Shown here one piece after another: positions 11,825-24,322 of a stretch of 64,000 nucleotides of DNA. A model generated the notes under the pieces. It saw only the letters and a program-made list of their open reading frames with translations. It was not told where the DNA came from and did no database searches. The position numbers and the translations under genes are program-made. Origin of the DNA: Copromyces sp. CBS 386.78 (Eukaryota; Ascomycota; Sordariomycetes; Sordariales; Sordariaceae); assembly GCA_030685235.1 (NCBI GenBank), contig MU839098.1:62001-126000 (forward strand), read 5' to 3'. The first letter of the stretch is position 1. Each line of letters starts with the position of its first letter.

Positions 11825-14800
11825 ACCGTAGCAGCACTAACGTCCTCAATACGTAATTGACGGGTGAGCGAAAATAGAAATGGCGGTAGACATAGCTAGG
11901 ACAAGATGTTCATCATTGTCCTCATCTGGACAGCAGCAGCGGAGGTTTTCATATGAGGTCATGAGCGAGGTTTGACCGAACCTCAACCTAGAATTCTCAA
12001 GCCATTGTATTGTCGTACTTGTCGCCGCACCTTGATGTGCCGCTGGAAGGCCACCGGTCCGCAAGGTGAATTGTCAGGCGCCGGGCCGGCGTCTACCATG
12101 GCGTCAAGAGTGCTCCAGCCTGCCAGGTGCCGGTCGGGGGCCAGTTGGTCGGGCGTCCGTCACCGTACCAACGGAAGCAAACAAGCGTGAAAAGGCAAGA
12201 GTTGCGATTTGCTGGGAAATAACCGGCGATGGTAGGGTACGGGTGAACCACTGCAGCGGATCGATGGAAAGGGCGCCATGCACGACCTACCGCTGCAGGC
12301 TTGAGGTTCTCACAGGTTGAGGACGACCACGTACGTGCTACGTACCCAGATGACCAGATGGCGCTATGCTGCGTTGGGAGTAAATAGCCTGAGGACCAGA
12401 GGTACAACCAGGATCAAGGTGCATTTTTACGTCCGGGGGCACTGGGCACTGGTGGAGCCAATACCGTAGGCCAAGGACTGTGTACACCGTAGCAAGATCG
12501 TAGGCTGGGGGTAGGACGCCCTGTTATCCCAGTACCGAGCGTACAGCCCAGCCCTAGGAGCGAGAACGAGAGCGAGAAGAGGCTGTATGAATTCCCGTCG
12601 GGTCGTTTTACCATCTTCAGAACGAGGCGTGGCAAGACCCCAGCCGGAAGAGCATCTCGACGAGGGTAGGTGTCACTCTCAATGGATGTTCCAGTTCATC
12701 CAGATCTGGTGTACAAGACTGCAGGATCGGTTTCTCCTCAGACAGCGGTACCGAACGGTAGTGCCGTGTTACCAGCAGCCCGCGCGGGCAGGGCGCCGTT
12801 GTTGATACACTGCGGGACGCTGACACCGACAGTGACACTGACATGTTGACAGCAGCGGGATAGCTGACACCGACACTCACAGCGCTGTGTGTAAGAACTG
12901 ACAAGTCATCCTCCTAGAACAGCGCCAAATTCCACCCTGAAACTGAAGGCTGAAGCGATCCATGGTGGATGCCCACCAAATGTCTCCGAGCTGCTGAGCG
13001 CTGCTGGACCTTTTTAGCGTATGGATCGACCTCGATATAGGGAACCCTGGAATTTCCATAGCACCAAGGATAGTGCAGTCTATGCAGGTACTTGTCTGCT
13101 TGTCTCCGCCATTGTGTGTCGTCCCTCGTCAGCAGCATATCAGAATGTCTCCTTTGAGCCCGGTCTAGACATGATATGTGACTGTATGTCGTAGGGAGGT
13201 CAACGGTGATGTGCCCTGTCGTGACGTTGAGAGAAAAGTGCGGTGGAAACTCTGAAAATACGATGATACCCATGCTCTTTACGAGCAGATAGCCAGTTGA
13301 GGTAGCGGTAAGATGTTGTGCCGTGGAGGCCTGCAAGTAGTCCAGTTTGCAGAGCCTGGTAGAGAAGCGGTGCGACAAGTGATGATAGGTGGAAGTATGA
13401 CAGACTGCTGCAGTGCTGTTGGGATGATTGTTTGCTTGTAGTTGTTGTCAGGCTTTGACCAACTTGAAGCACCGTGTTTGCTGCCGTCGACTCTTGTCTG
13501 GCTGGTATCTTGAAGCTTGGATCAAGGGTTTGTGTCTTTGAAGCTGGACGCCAAGAGAGGACGGAATGATGAACATCCGAGGTTGACAATCTCTGCCCTG
13601 GTATATGCCATGGTGAAAATCATGGGCACCAGGATGTCATGATCGCGATTTCCACTTCACCAAATCCAGTTCCCAAGATGGAAGGGTTGTGACTTCCAGG
13701 GTTGAGAATGGAAGTCGGAGTGGAAATGGAAGATTGCCAAGTGGGTTATTCGCGAAAAGTCTCCGGGAGGGAAAGCTCCATCGAGTGTTTGGGCCAAAGT
13801 GCCAGCCAGGAGTGACGGAAGTGCGAATCGAAGTCGTTCCTTCTCGTCCGCATAAAGTGGAGTGGTAGACTGTGGATCCCCGGATGCCTTCCGGAACAGC
13901 ATGCCAAGCGCAGCTGAAGCCGGCGTTGCTTGCGCCGGGGTCATTTTCGCCGATATTTGTACCCCCACGCGCACTAAAATCGACCTGTACCTTCAATGAC
14001 TGCAGTCCTGGCGGTCAGGCGCGAGGCTCACGACAGCTGCCAGAAGCTTTGCCAGCCAGTCGAGGACTCAAGCCAAGCTTCCTCCGCAAAATGACTGACG
14101 CTAAGGGAGCAGGCACAGTGCAGCATGTACGCACTCGGAAATCCAGAAAAGTGGGACATGACGGAGGGTATCCGCTTTTCAGGTACCTCTGCGGGTAGCG
14201 TACGCGCGGGCAACTACCACTTCAACGCCATAGTGGATAGCCATAGATGAACGCAACTTCCAATTCTCGCCCAGTAGGCCAATGTGGACGACGAAAGAGG
14301 CAGGCACGAACAGTCTTTGGTTTGTCGAGATTTGCTTGCTCCAGTAGCTCACGCGTTGGGTCCGGCTCAGTACCTTACCAACCGGCGGCAAGAACGTCGA
14401 GTTCAGACCCATCAACCCTCGACTCCTGCTCTTCCATAGTGTACCTTGGACTTCCGGCCCTTTTGCCTTCACAGCACTCCTCGGATTGCGACAGCCTCAG
14501 GGCGAGAACCGCAGCCCTCGACGTAGAACGAGAGTTTACGAATTCAATTTCCCAGTGAAACGCGCAGGTATGCCGGGCTAAGCGACCAAGATAGGTAGCC
14601 GACCTTTATCGAGACTCAGGCGCCTGCACCGCCTGAACCGCACCAGGTGGCACCTCATAATTTTAGATATCGTGATGGAGACGCTTGGGAACCTGAAGTA
14701 TCCGGAACCCAATCCCGCTGTGATGGCCTGCACCAGAGGGCACCTGGGGCACTTTTTCTACTTTCACCTCAGTCGCAACAGCTGTCGGTTCGCGTCGGTT

Positions 14801-15502
14801 GACCAAATACGGTCAGAGGTCCCTGTCGTTTTTACATCAGTCTCATAAGGCGCCATCAGACGATACCAGGGAGGGAGGGAGTGAAGGCTGCAGCACAACC
14901 TCAGCCCCTGGCGACTGTGTCCCCCTGTCTTCACACCCGGCAGCCTCGAGCTTCAAAAGTCAGGTACCCTGATTTCATGTTCTTGACTAGGTATGACGGC
15001 TGTTGAAAGGTCTGCGTCTGGTCACCTAACTAAATCTACAAGGCGATGACCATATTCTCTGTCTTGTCAGCGAGCCTTTCAGCCTGGCTAACGGATGTTG
15101 ACACCAGATCCCCGAGGCCTTTTCCAGACTGTGGAATCAAGGCTTTCCCAGTCGAAAACAGATCCAGGCAGGGATTCGCAAAGTGCAGCCTCACAGGCGT
15201 CAAGTAGGGATCGGCGCTTGGGTTCGCTTGATACCAGGGCGATCGGCATCTCTCAATCATTCAATGGGCCGGTTGAGTATCTTCCGCCTGACCCTGTCAT
15301 ATACGCTCGAGATGCCTAGTATCATGGCACACACAACCTCGAAACACCGTGCCCACGCATACGCAAACGTTTGTGCGTACAATTCTCCATTTCCACGTGC
15401 AGTCGCTGTCAAAAAGCATTAGGGCTAATGTGCGCTATTGTGAATAGTGCCCGTTGAAAGTTCAAACTGATATTATAGCAAATTCCCAAGTTCTGAAGCC
15501 AA

Positions 15503-15838
15503 AGAGTTATTGGCCAACTTTGCTTACAGAGCTTGTGTGCAAGCGACCTCTCTGCCCTAAACTACACTTTCGAGGACGTCCAAAGCGAGGCGCGGGAGTT
15601 TGACCGGATGATTTCCCAGAGCCCGGGCAAGATCTCGTTACCTACCCCCAACGCCACTACAGTGCAGACGTCCCTACACTACAAGCTGGAGAAGGGACAC
15701 CAAACCATGGGATTGGGGAACGCGGCTGTTCCGGGGCTGTGTATGAAGCCCTGGATGCGTATCATATTCCTTTCTTCGTTTATTCTATCGGATCACGGGT
15801 GTCCAACATGGGCGTCTAGACCTAACACTCGGTGGTGA
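15503..15838 (+). pseudogene. coding-like fragment, unidentified
   Basis: An open frame with no ATG at its start follows a TTACAG that could be an intron acceptor. From about 15540 to 15760 the codons show the C/G third-position bias of real genes in this window and read SALNYTFEDVQSEAREF and similar; after that the bias is lost and the frame closes. I do not recognise the family. It could be an isolated exon of a gene whose other exons I cannot see, or a decayed gene remnant; the lack of neighbours favours the remnant. Confidence 0.25.
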
Positions 15839-15939
15839 TATGTCTGCGGAGCTCTAACAATCACTGGCCTACTTGATAACATTATCAATCTGGCTCCAGA
15901 CAGTGACGGTGCAGGCGATGGATTATCGTCCTCGAGGAT

Positions 15940-16422
15940 CTACACAGGATACCACCACATTTTGAGGTCTGGATCATGATACTGATACCAAGCGGTGACA
16001 AGGACATCTGCTGTGCACCTTGGCACTGCAGTGATGGTGAGCAATTGGACGAATGCCTTCGTTCGTACAGCCAAAGCAAGACACAGTAGTGTTCCAAAAA
16101 GGAGGTGTGACAATAAGGGAAGTACCGCGTGGGGAGCCCCAGTCAAACGCGCACTTTGAGATATCAAATCCGACATCAACGCGGCATTGCGGGCGCGGTT
16201 GTGAAAATCATTGATGAAACGCCCGGCGGACACTCGATTATGATGTGTAGCGTTGCGTCCCATTTCTACCACCTGACGCACATTTAACGCAGCAGAACAA
16301 GGTGGTAATGGCCGTGAATATTCCCCTCCGACTTCCGTACTCGCCCTGAGGTTGGAATTGGAGTTGGAATGGGAGTTTTCGCTGAAAGCCTCAAACTTTT
16401 GGCTCGGTGGGGAGTCGCTCAC
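15940..16422 (-). CDS. hypothetical protein, 160 codons, unsupported family
   Basis: One uninterrupted frame from an ATG at 16422 reads 160 residues: a Ser/Asn-rich start, then VRQVVEMGRN and VSAGRFINDFHNRARNAAL, then a hydrophobic stretch around residues 98-120 (LPLLSHLLFGTLLCLALAV) that could be a membrane segment. No known domain is evident. Codon bias is weaker than in the named genes. It lies next to the coding-like fragment at 15503-15838 on the other strand. It may be a small lineage-specific gene, a remnant or chance. Confidence 0.2.
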   Translation of the reverse strand: MSDSPPSQKFEAFSENSHSNSNSNLRASTEVGGEYSRPLPPCSAALNVRQVVEMGRNATHHNRVSAGRFINDFHNRARNAALMSDLISQSARLTGAPHAVLPLLSHLLFGTLLCLALAVRTKAFVQLLTITAVPRCTADVLVTAWYQYHDPDLKMWWYPV

Positions 16423-19188
16423 TGTGCGTCTGTGGCGGCCTGCAACTCTGCGACACTTTTCATCGACAACACCATCAAAAGTTGAGGGTGACTTTTAATT
16501 CGCAAGAAACCTTGACTCAAGTCTTGTCTCATCTCCAGAAAGGCTAGCGCATTCACCTCCTTGGCACTAACAACCCTTGTCAACCTGCCAGTGTTGCTCC
16601 CACACCTGTTCTCACGCTTTTTTGGTTGGACAGACAGCCGGATGCTCTTTTTCTTGGACAACTCCTCACCCAGAGTCCCTTCTGCTTCCGCCCCTATCCC
16701 CGACGTGCCTGCCCGTTCAAACGTCAACAGTCGGCGCGGCGGCAGGAGCGACTCGAGGTCGGACGGTACCAGCAGTGGAAGGAACCCAATGACCCGGCCA
16801 GATCTGACGGGGCAAGAGGGGTGGCTTCCGGTGGGCTGCAACCTGGACGTCCTTTCCCGTCAAGGACACCCTCCTCGCTCTCGAGTTGACACACACCTTA
16901 CAGCTCGTCGATTGTTTGTGGGAACCGAAACCTGAACCTTTCCATTGTTGTCGGTCGTGTTCGTTTTCCCAAAAATTGGCCCCAAAGGAGAAGGACGAAA
17001 ACCAACATCGACGCTTGACGTGACAAGACGCAGAGCAATGCCACCACGACGGTTGAAAGTCCGGACTTTGCCATTTCGAGGTCAGCGCGCAGTAGCCAGC
17101 GCAAAGTTCAGCTCAGACTGATCAGCGTCCCGTCATTCTAGGGCAAGTAATTGTAAGTACCTTGCTTTTCAGACACGCAGCACCGTGAGCATCAACGGAA
17201 GCACAAACACCCCGTTTAAACACGTCAAGCTTCTAGTGCATGGATACACCACACTAGGCACCATTGACCGTGAGCAGTCCCAGTTACCGATTTGCTGGAA
17301 TTTAATGGGCCTCGACTCGAACCTTAGTACCTCGGCGCGCCGGTGGCAAGTGGAAAATGGTATTGGTGCCCATGGAGGTGAGATTTGATGCCGGATCGCC
17401 ATCCATCACCGAGTCCACTGTTTGCCTTCGACGAATGTCCACTTCTCTCCCGATGGGAATCCAAAGTCAGGAACCCTCGGGATCTAACAATTCCCAGTAG
17501 ATCATCTACCGCAACGTGATGGACATTTCCACTTTTGGTGGTCCTATATCTTTTTTTCGTTTCTTTACGTTGTATTCCCTTTCTTTCCTTCCCCCCTTGG
17601 CGCCGCTCAAATTTGTTCTCTTGGATGTTCTTCTGGGCCATTTCTCTGCTCCGCCTACCCTGGCGTAACTGGCCCATCCCCCGCGCTTCCGTCATCCCGT
17701 TCTGACAGTCCGGACGTCCAATGCTAATGCATCAAACTGCGACTACGCAATATTGACGGGCTTGATAGTGCTGTAGCCTTCCTTCTTTCCTTTGTCTCCC
17801 CTCCGTGTCCGTTTCTACCCGTCACATCCTCGATGTTACCTACCGTTGACAGGCTGCAGTCTATCTGTCTGGCACATATCTCTGTGCGTACAGGGCTTTG
17901 TGATTACTGTATCGACGCACTCGAGGGGGGCCACTGGCGGCTCCTGGAGCTTCTTGTCCTTTTGGCCTGTATAACAGCACATATCCAGCGTTACCCAGCA
18001 TTTCCTTACAAGCATCGCCCAGGTACCTAGGGAGGTCAGCATCAAGTTCTTTCCAGACCTCGTTCTAGAGTGGTCTCACCCATACCTCTTTCAGCCCGGT
18101 GAAGTCTGGAGAAGCCGTTTCATGCCCGCCCGGCTAGAGGAAGTGGAACTAAGACCGGGGGTCCGCCTTACTTGGACGACAAGTGCATCATCATCATCAT
18201 CATCCACTCCCAAACCTTGCTCGCATGTGCTGGATACCTGCCATAGCTGTTCACAAATGCAGTTCCCCCCATGTATACATACGTCTTTGTATCCATGCAA
18301 GCTTGACCTTCCACCCATGGCCAGTGACCAGCACCCCCCCCCCCATGGCTACGCTCCCTCTTCATCAATCCCCAAAGACCTGGTTACACAGTACCAAGTG
18401 CACGTACGGTATCTTAGTTGTATTCCGGGGGGTCTTGGAGGACCGGGGTCCCCGTTCGTCTGCTACGTCGAGTTAGCGGGCATGGTGGGGGTCTCGCGGG
18501 CTTCGATAGGACTAGGGCCAGGACGGGAGCAGGAAGCCTGAGTGGGACTGGACTTATTGTTTCTGGGCTGGGCCCCGTCTCCTGCCTGCAAGCGCAAGTT
18601 ATAGCTCCGGGCTGCTGCAAGTACCTCACCAGCTTTTACGCACCGTCTCCTCGCTCCCCGTACGGAGTGTGTGGGTAATGACATTGACAGGCATCAACGT
18701 GCAGGGCAAGGTTGTTGTCAAGTACCACCCAGCTGGAGCTGTCCTCGAGGTACGTACAGTGTTCGGTCATGGTAGGTACATCACTCTCTCTGTCCTAGCT
18801 TTCCCGGGATTCGAACCCAAGGAGAGAGTCCCATCCGTTATGGAATCCCAAAGGGCCTGGACAATGAGTGAACAAGATCTCCCGGCCTGAAATGGCTTGC
18901 CCATCGATTGGCCATGCCGGATGCAAGAACCCGGCCGCTGTCAGTCCACACTCATCTTGTATACACATGTACGGCCCAAGTATTGATATACCCATCTTAT
19001 CCCCCAAGATTCAACATGCACTGATCAGTCCCAGAAACTCGGGTCTCACTTGGCTTCACAATATAACAGTCAGACTAATTCTGACTTGCAATATCGCTTC
19101 ACTCACCTTGGCTTGTCTCACCTAGCCGTCTTTCATCTTCGCCCTTTTCCCCATACTACCACCCATCGACAGATATCCCACCGACAGA

Positions 19189-20880
19189 ATGGCACTCACA
19201 GCTCAACCGTCGGCCCCCGCGGGCTGGGAACGTTGGCCCCAGCACCACCCCAACAACGACTATGTTATGATGGACGCCGATGTTATGCCTTACAACGCAC
19301 GGCCTATGACCACAGCACCGATGCAACAACGGCCTTCCTTGGTTCCTCACTATATCCCAACGACATCTATGAGCACGGCTCCCATCAACAGCATCAGTGC
19401 CCCAGCACACTATCAGCCATCCGTTTCTTATGGTGGGGGATATCCGGCTTACCCGCTGCCTACGCCTACTGCCATGAGCTCTCAGTACAGGCATCAGCAT
19501 TACCAGGAACGACCATCACTACATATGTTTACGCCTGAGCTTGAGGACACCAGGGGGCCGCATCATATCAGGGATGCGAGGCGGTACAGTGAAGAGAGCA
19601 GGAGCCCATCGGAGCGTAGCGATTCTCAGGCTTCTACGGCGGAGACGACCATCTCGAACCACTCGACCTGCTCGCGAACCATCACTCCCAATGCCCCGGT
19701 CAACGGAGCGCCTCAAGTCGAGTTTAGCACTGCGGTGGACAAGCTCATGAAAGTCATTCAGTCCAAGATGAAGGACGCAGACCCTGAGCAGAGCGGTGAT
19801 GACAAGGACATCAAGGTTGAACAGGTATGATGGACCTTCTTTCGAGACTGAGTGAGTCTAACATCTTCTTAGCAAGCAACCCCCGATGGCCATGCAAGAG
19901 TGCAGCCATCGGTCGATAAGCACAAGCGTAAGCGATATGAGTGCCAAATCGAGGGCTGCAATAAGAAGTTTTCCCAGAAGACGCACCGCGACACCCATGT
20001 TCGATCTCACACTGGAGATAGACCCTATGTTTGCCCTATTCCTGGCTGTGGTGGAAGATTCACACAGGCCGGTAACCTCAAGGTACGTTTCAGCCTGACT
20101 GTGGCTACAGTGCCAACAAAGTCTGACCAAGTCTTAGACACACAAACGTCGTCATACAGGAGAGAGACCCTACCGCTGCGAGGTATGCGACAAGGGTTTT
20201 GTACAACGTGGAGATGTCAAGGCACACATGAAGACACATCTTGGCACAAAGGCCTTCCTCTGCAGACTCGACAACTGCCATAAGCAGTTTACTCAGCGGG
20301 GAAATCTGAAGGTGAGAAATACGTGGCTAAGTATTGTGTCTTTCTTAAGGCGGGAACTGACTCGGCTTGCTCGCAGTATCACCAAAACAAGTACCACAAT
20401 GAGACCATCAAAGCTCTCGCCGCCAGATTCGACACCATTGAGGATTGGTCAACTATATCGAAGGAAGACATGGAGATTTTCAAGGACTTTGCCGAGGTTC
20501 ACAAGAACAGCAACAAGGGCATTAAGGGCCGGGGAAAGCATCGCAAGGTGAAGTCTGTGCCTCAGAGCTCACCCACAAGCCCGGCCGGACACTCGCCGCT
20601 TCCCAACATTATGGCTTCTCAGTACCCTCTTCCTTCGGGTCCCGGACTTTCGCACCTTCTTCACACTCCTCATCCGCTCCACCCTCCCCTCCATCACCAG
20701 GGTCCTAGCCACTCGGCTATGTACGGAATGCCCCGACCGGGCCTCCATGGCCATTACGAAACATATGATCACCACGAAGTGGACACCGTGGCCAGCAGCC
20801 GCGGCTCGGTAGCAGAACCTATTTACCACCACCACGAGGAGCATCCCCGGGAGCTTGCTTTCGGCGACCGGATGTACTAA
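19189..20880 (+). CDS. C2H2 zinc-finger transcription factor, Azf1-like
   Basis: This is a nuclear DNA-binding regulator with four consecutive C2H2 fingers. Exons 19189-19824, 19873-20082, 20138-20311 and 20377-20880 give 507 residues; introns are 48, 55 and 65 nt, all phase 0. The first 212 residues are Pro/Ser/Gln/Tyr-rich with no domain. Fingers start at about residues 234 (YECQIEGC), 264 (YVCPIPGC), 294 (YRCEVC) and 322 (FLCRLDNC), joined by TGDRPY and TGERPY linkers, and introns fall inside the fingers after NLK. A conserved-looking helix-rich block (about 346-390) follows, then a His/Pro-rich tail. The finger set resembles the Azf1-like factors of filamentous ascomycetes; the exact orthologue and targets are unknown. 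The pyrimidine- and CA-rich leader just upstream supports this start. Confidence 0.9.
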
Positions 20881-22158
20881 TCATTATTTACCGAGATGAC
20901 GATAACACTATGATTGTGTGGCGATGTGTACGAAAGATGAGTCTGCTTCGCTTTTCTGTTCACAACCTTTTCCTTATCTGTATATGACTCGCTCTTCCCT
21001 TTGTCGTTTCTTTTTATATCGCCAGGCCATCTCTCTTGTTTGATATCACTGTCTTCGGAGTTCTTGCGTGTTTTCCTGGGCGGTTCGCATGATCATAAAA
21101 TTTAACAGGGTTGGGGGGGAAGGGGGTTGGTGGCAAGCGGCATCTGAATTGGTATTTGCATCCGTGGTTTGTTGCATAGGGATACTAGTCCCTCGTTGCC
21201 TTGTGGCAACCTTGCATATCTTTTACAAGAAGGAGTTCCGGAGCGATGGGGCGGCACGCGCCGCGGCGGTGGGAGCATGATACAAACACAAAAGGAAAGA
21301 TATGTGTATACAAGCATGGATGTCTTATATGCGCCGGTGGATGATCGGTCATCTATGGGAGGTAGGATGACCGCGCCGGCCGGTTTGACTGGTTGCAAAA
21401 AAAGGAAAGATACCAATGGGTGGATTTTGATTGCGCGAAAGCGAAGCGAAAAGCAGTCCTTTGCTAGGAGGATTGGGTAACTTTTGTTGCCTGTTGTTTT
21501 ACGTATATATACCAAAAGGATAGCAGGGCGCTTGGTAGGGAGATTTAGCTCGTCTTTTTTTGTTAGCTTATGGCTTGTTGTGGATTTTGCCCGCAATGAA
21601 TAAGTAATATTTGGGAATCAACTGTCTTCGTCCTGATTATCTTGAAAGTGAAGGTATATTATACACATGGCTGTGTCGAAGGAACAGTAGCGAAGTCGGT
21701 CTCCCTTCGAGGTCCTTAGGTTTCGTCACATACACGACGCCGAAGGTGGTCAGCAACCCTCCTTGCCTTGCACTTATCACGACTCTAGAAAATATTTCAC
21801 CATTCCATCAGATGCATAAACCAGGGGTCAAAGTATTTGAACGACAGCCAAATGCAGTTTCCTCAACAACTACTCCCAAGCATCGAACTATCAACTGACG
21901 AGCGGCCCACCGCATCGCCGCCTTGATCAACCAGCGTAGTCCGAAGAAGCACACAATACTACCAGAATTTCCTCATGTGATCAAATAAAATTACTCATGA
22001 AAGTCATTGGGACATGTAAGCATATCATTCATTCGCAGATGAGTTTTTCCTACGACCCTGTTCTTGTAAGCAACGAACAAAGGAGGTGCGCCAAGGCCTC
22101 CACCCTATATTGGGTTAATAGTATTAAGAGCCGGATGCTCTGTCATCAACCAAAAGAT
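20881..22158. other. intergenic, 3' flank of the C2H2 gene
   Basis: T-rich 3' flank of the zinc-finger gene, then about 1 kb with no supportable gene up to the tRNA. A small hairpin (GTTGCC...GGCAAC, near 21194-21210) is the only local structure noted. Confidence 0.45.
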
Positions 22159-22230
22159 GGACCGGTAGCTCAGGGGTAGAGCGTTCGGCTGCAGTCCGAA
22201 CGGTCACGCGTTCAATTCGCGTTCAGTCCT
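22159..22230 (+). tRNA. trnC-GCA: tRNA-Cys (GCA)
   Basis: A 72-nt cloverleaf can be folded by eye. The acceptor is GGACCGG against TCAGTCC, with one C-A mismatch at the fifth pair and a G-U at the seventh. The D arm is GCTC...GAGC with GGGGTA in the loop. The anticodon stem TTCGG/CCGAA holds the loop CTGCAGT, anticodon GCA. The T arm is ACGCG/CGCGT with loop TTCAATT. No intron and no encoded CCA, as is normal for a nuclear gene. A T6 run follows 7 bases after the gene. Confidence 0.93.
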
Positions 22231-22236
22231 CTTCTC

Positions 22237-22242
22237 TTTTTT
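22237..22242 (+). terminator. pol III T-run terminator of tRNA-Cys
   Basis: Six T residues begin 7 bases beyond the tRNA 3' end and a second T run follows at 22246-22252; both are typical RNA polymerase III stops. Confidence 0.7.
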
Positions 22243-23229
22243 GTATTTTTTTGCCTTTTTGTTGATGTGTACAGGCTATCCTAGCCTTTCCAGATGATTG
22301 CGATTTTTTTATTTTTTATTTTTGGCTAGCTCATTCGTGTATCTTGGCTTGGGTTCGTTTATTTATCCGCTTGAGGTTTTGGTATATGGCTGCCAACATG
22401 CGATGCAAAAGCTTGTTGTAATACGCGTTTCTTTTCGTCTGCGCTAAGGTAAATGCAAGTCCTCGATGCTTCTGGGTTTATTTAGTGTCTTGAAGTAATT
22501 ATAGCCTATGTACTTAACATCAAGGTTGTTACTCAGGTACTGAAGGTGTAGGTAGGAAAGCACGCTGCAACGGGCAGTGTCTCGGCGTCCAGGTGACTGA
22601 GGAGGGAGATGAATGGGACAAGAAAAAGAGATACCTAAACTCGAAGGTGCATCACTCTCTCGCCTCACTTACTCAAAGACTACCAACAATTGTGGCGAGA
22701 ACAGCAAGCATCTTCGAGCTATAGCTTCGTATAATGTTTGATGATGCCATCCCTCTGTGACATGGACTGCCTACTCCCCTCGATCTGTGTCAGCAATGCG
22801 ATAGTGAGACTTCTACTGCGGACTTGTCAAGTGCTTTCCACGCCGATAACTTTTGATTTTGACAAACTTCCTGTATGTGTATGTGATGTCGCCGTCGTAC
22901 GCTGTTGCGGCCATGCGAGCGAAACTCATGACCAGCTACGGTGTCTTAAAGCAAAGATCTGGTTCGAAGATGTAGACTAAGTGGCTCATACAACACGTAC
23001 CGTGACCGCGATCCAACCTCAACTCGGACCTTACAGATATCCAACCTTGTTTCTTTTGTGGATTCCTTGTCCTCTATTCTATGGGGCAATCATAGAAGTC
23101 TTCTAGGTATACATACAATAATACAAGATGATGAGGGTAATGGTACGCAACGACCTCGCGAGACAGGCGGCCATCAGCAAAGACCACACCAACCGTGACT
23201 ACCAGGGCCTCCCTTTCGGCCTGTTCCCA
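22243..23229. other. intergenic between tRNA-Cys and the carrier gene
   Basis: About 1 kb with no gene I can support. The right part is presumably the 3' flank of the minus-strand carrier. Confidence 0.45.
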
Positions 23230-24322
23230 TCACATACCACCCGCCATCTTAGGCAGATAATACTTGACATTCTCATACACCAAAAACGTCACCCACGTCG
23301 CCGGCAACACCCTCACCACACCAGGCATCATCCCCCTATAAAACCCTCTAAATCCTTCCTCCCTCCACAGTTTTACTATTACCCCTCCAATACCCCTTCC
23401 AAATAGCTCGTCGGCCAGATGATGCTGCAACCTCGCCCTCATCACCTGCAACGGATACGTCACCGTGCCCGCGACCAGCTTCGCAACAGTAGAAAGCACG
23501 ATCGTCGCCTCGTTCGATATCCTCTCATCCTCCCCATCCTGGGCCACATCCTGGCCCGCCAGTCGCCGCTTAGCATCCCTACTCGCGATATACATCCTCC
23601 TGGCGGGATCGTAAACAGCGAATTGCACGGCGCCATGGCTGACGGCTAGCATGCCCACACCTAGCCCCCTATAAAAACCGACGATTCCCTCAGACCTGAA
23701 TAAACGGACGGCACCGGAGAACATGGACTGGTAGGCGTCCGCTGCAGCCCGGTCGGTCGACAACATGCGGGTCTTGAGAACCCAGATGGGGTTGGTGATG
23801 ATTTGCGTGGCGGCACCGGCGAGGAGGGAGGCGGCGAAGAAGTCGGTGGGGGAGAGGTGGGATTTGATTTGGGCTTGGGTTTCTCTTTGGGTCGTTACAT
23901 CTTGGGATGATGAGAAAGAGGTTGAAGGGGTTGGTGAAGGAGGGGCCTTGAGGTGAGCGATGAGTTGCTCGAAACGGGACTTGAAGAAGAAAAAGGAGGC
24001 CCAGCTGGTGGCGTTGCCGATGAGGTTCGGCGTAAGGCCGCGGTAGAGGGCGGCGAGGGGCCGGTCGGTTCGCGCTAGACTCCGGAAGACGGAGACGGTG
24101 GTGAGCGCTGCCGAGGGGTTGGTTGGGCTACTTCGGTGAACTGTTATTCTTTGTTAGTTATTTGTTCATGAATTGTTGGTTGGGTTGATACAACGTACTT
24201 TGCATCCGAGTCTTGACAATATCAAGCGGATGGACAATCAAAGTGGCCATGGAGCCGGCCGAAAGACCGGCGACCGTCTCGACGAGAGCCGGGGAGAGGC
24301 CCGCATCGCTGGATTTGGTCAT
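23230..24322 (-). CDS. flx1: mitochondrial carrier, Flx1/SLC25A32 type (FAD/folate)
   Basis: This is an inner-membrane solute carrier of the mitochondrial carrier family. Exons 24322-24199 and 24140-23230 (58-nt intron, GTACGT donor, phase 1) give 344 residues. Three carrier repeats are visible, each with its signature: HPLDIVKTRMQ (about residues 31-41), NPIWVLKTRM in the middle and YPLQVMRARLQ in the third. The NPxWVxKTR form of the second signature and YPxQVxRARLQ in the third are the hallmarks of the Flx1 / folate-FAD branch rather than of ADP/ATP or amino-acid carriers. A low-complexity Ser/Thr insert lies between repeats one and two. The transported substrate is inferred from family only. 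Tandem with tom7 upstream on the same strand. Confidence 0.88.

Larger units (their letters stand above)
11825..19188. other. gene-poor stretch before the C2H2 factor
   Basis: There is no gene I can name in about 7.4 kb. It contains two coding-like scraps (15503-15838 plus, 15940-16422 minus), a (CAT)n run near 18187-18205, and the promoter and leader of the zinc-finger gene at its right end. A T-arm-like string on the minus strand at 18806-18818 has no cloverleaf around it. Confidence 0.45.

Noticed and set aside
13637..13996. Two overlapping minus frames of 119 and 105 codons
   Set aside because: Neither frame is clearly better than the other and no family is recognised.
18806..18818. GGGTTCGAATCCC on the minus strand, a perfect tRNA T-arm/B-box string
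   Set aside because: No matching acceptor, D arm or anticodon stem can be found upstream on that strand, so no tRNA is called.
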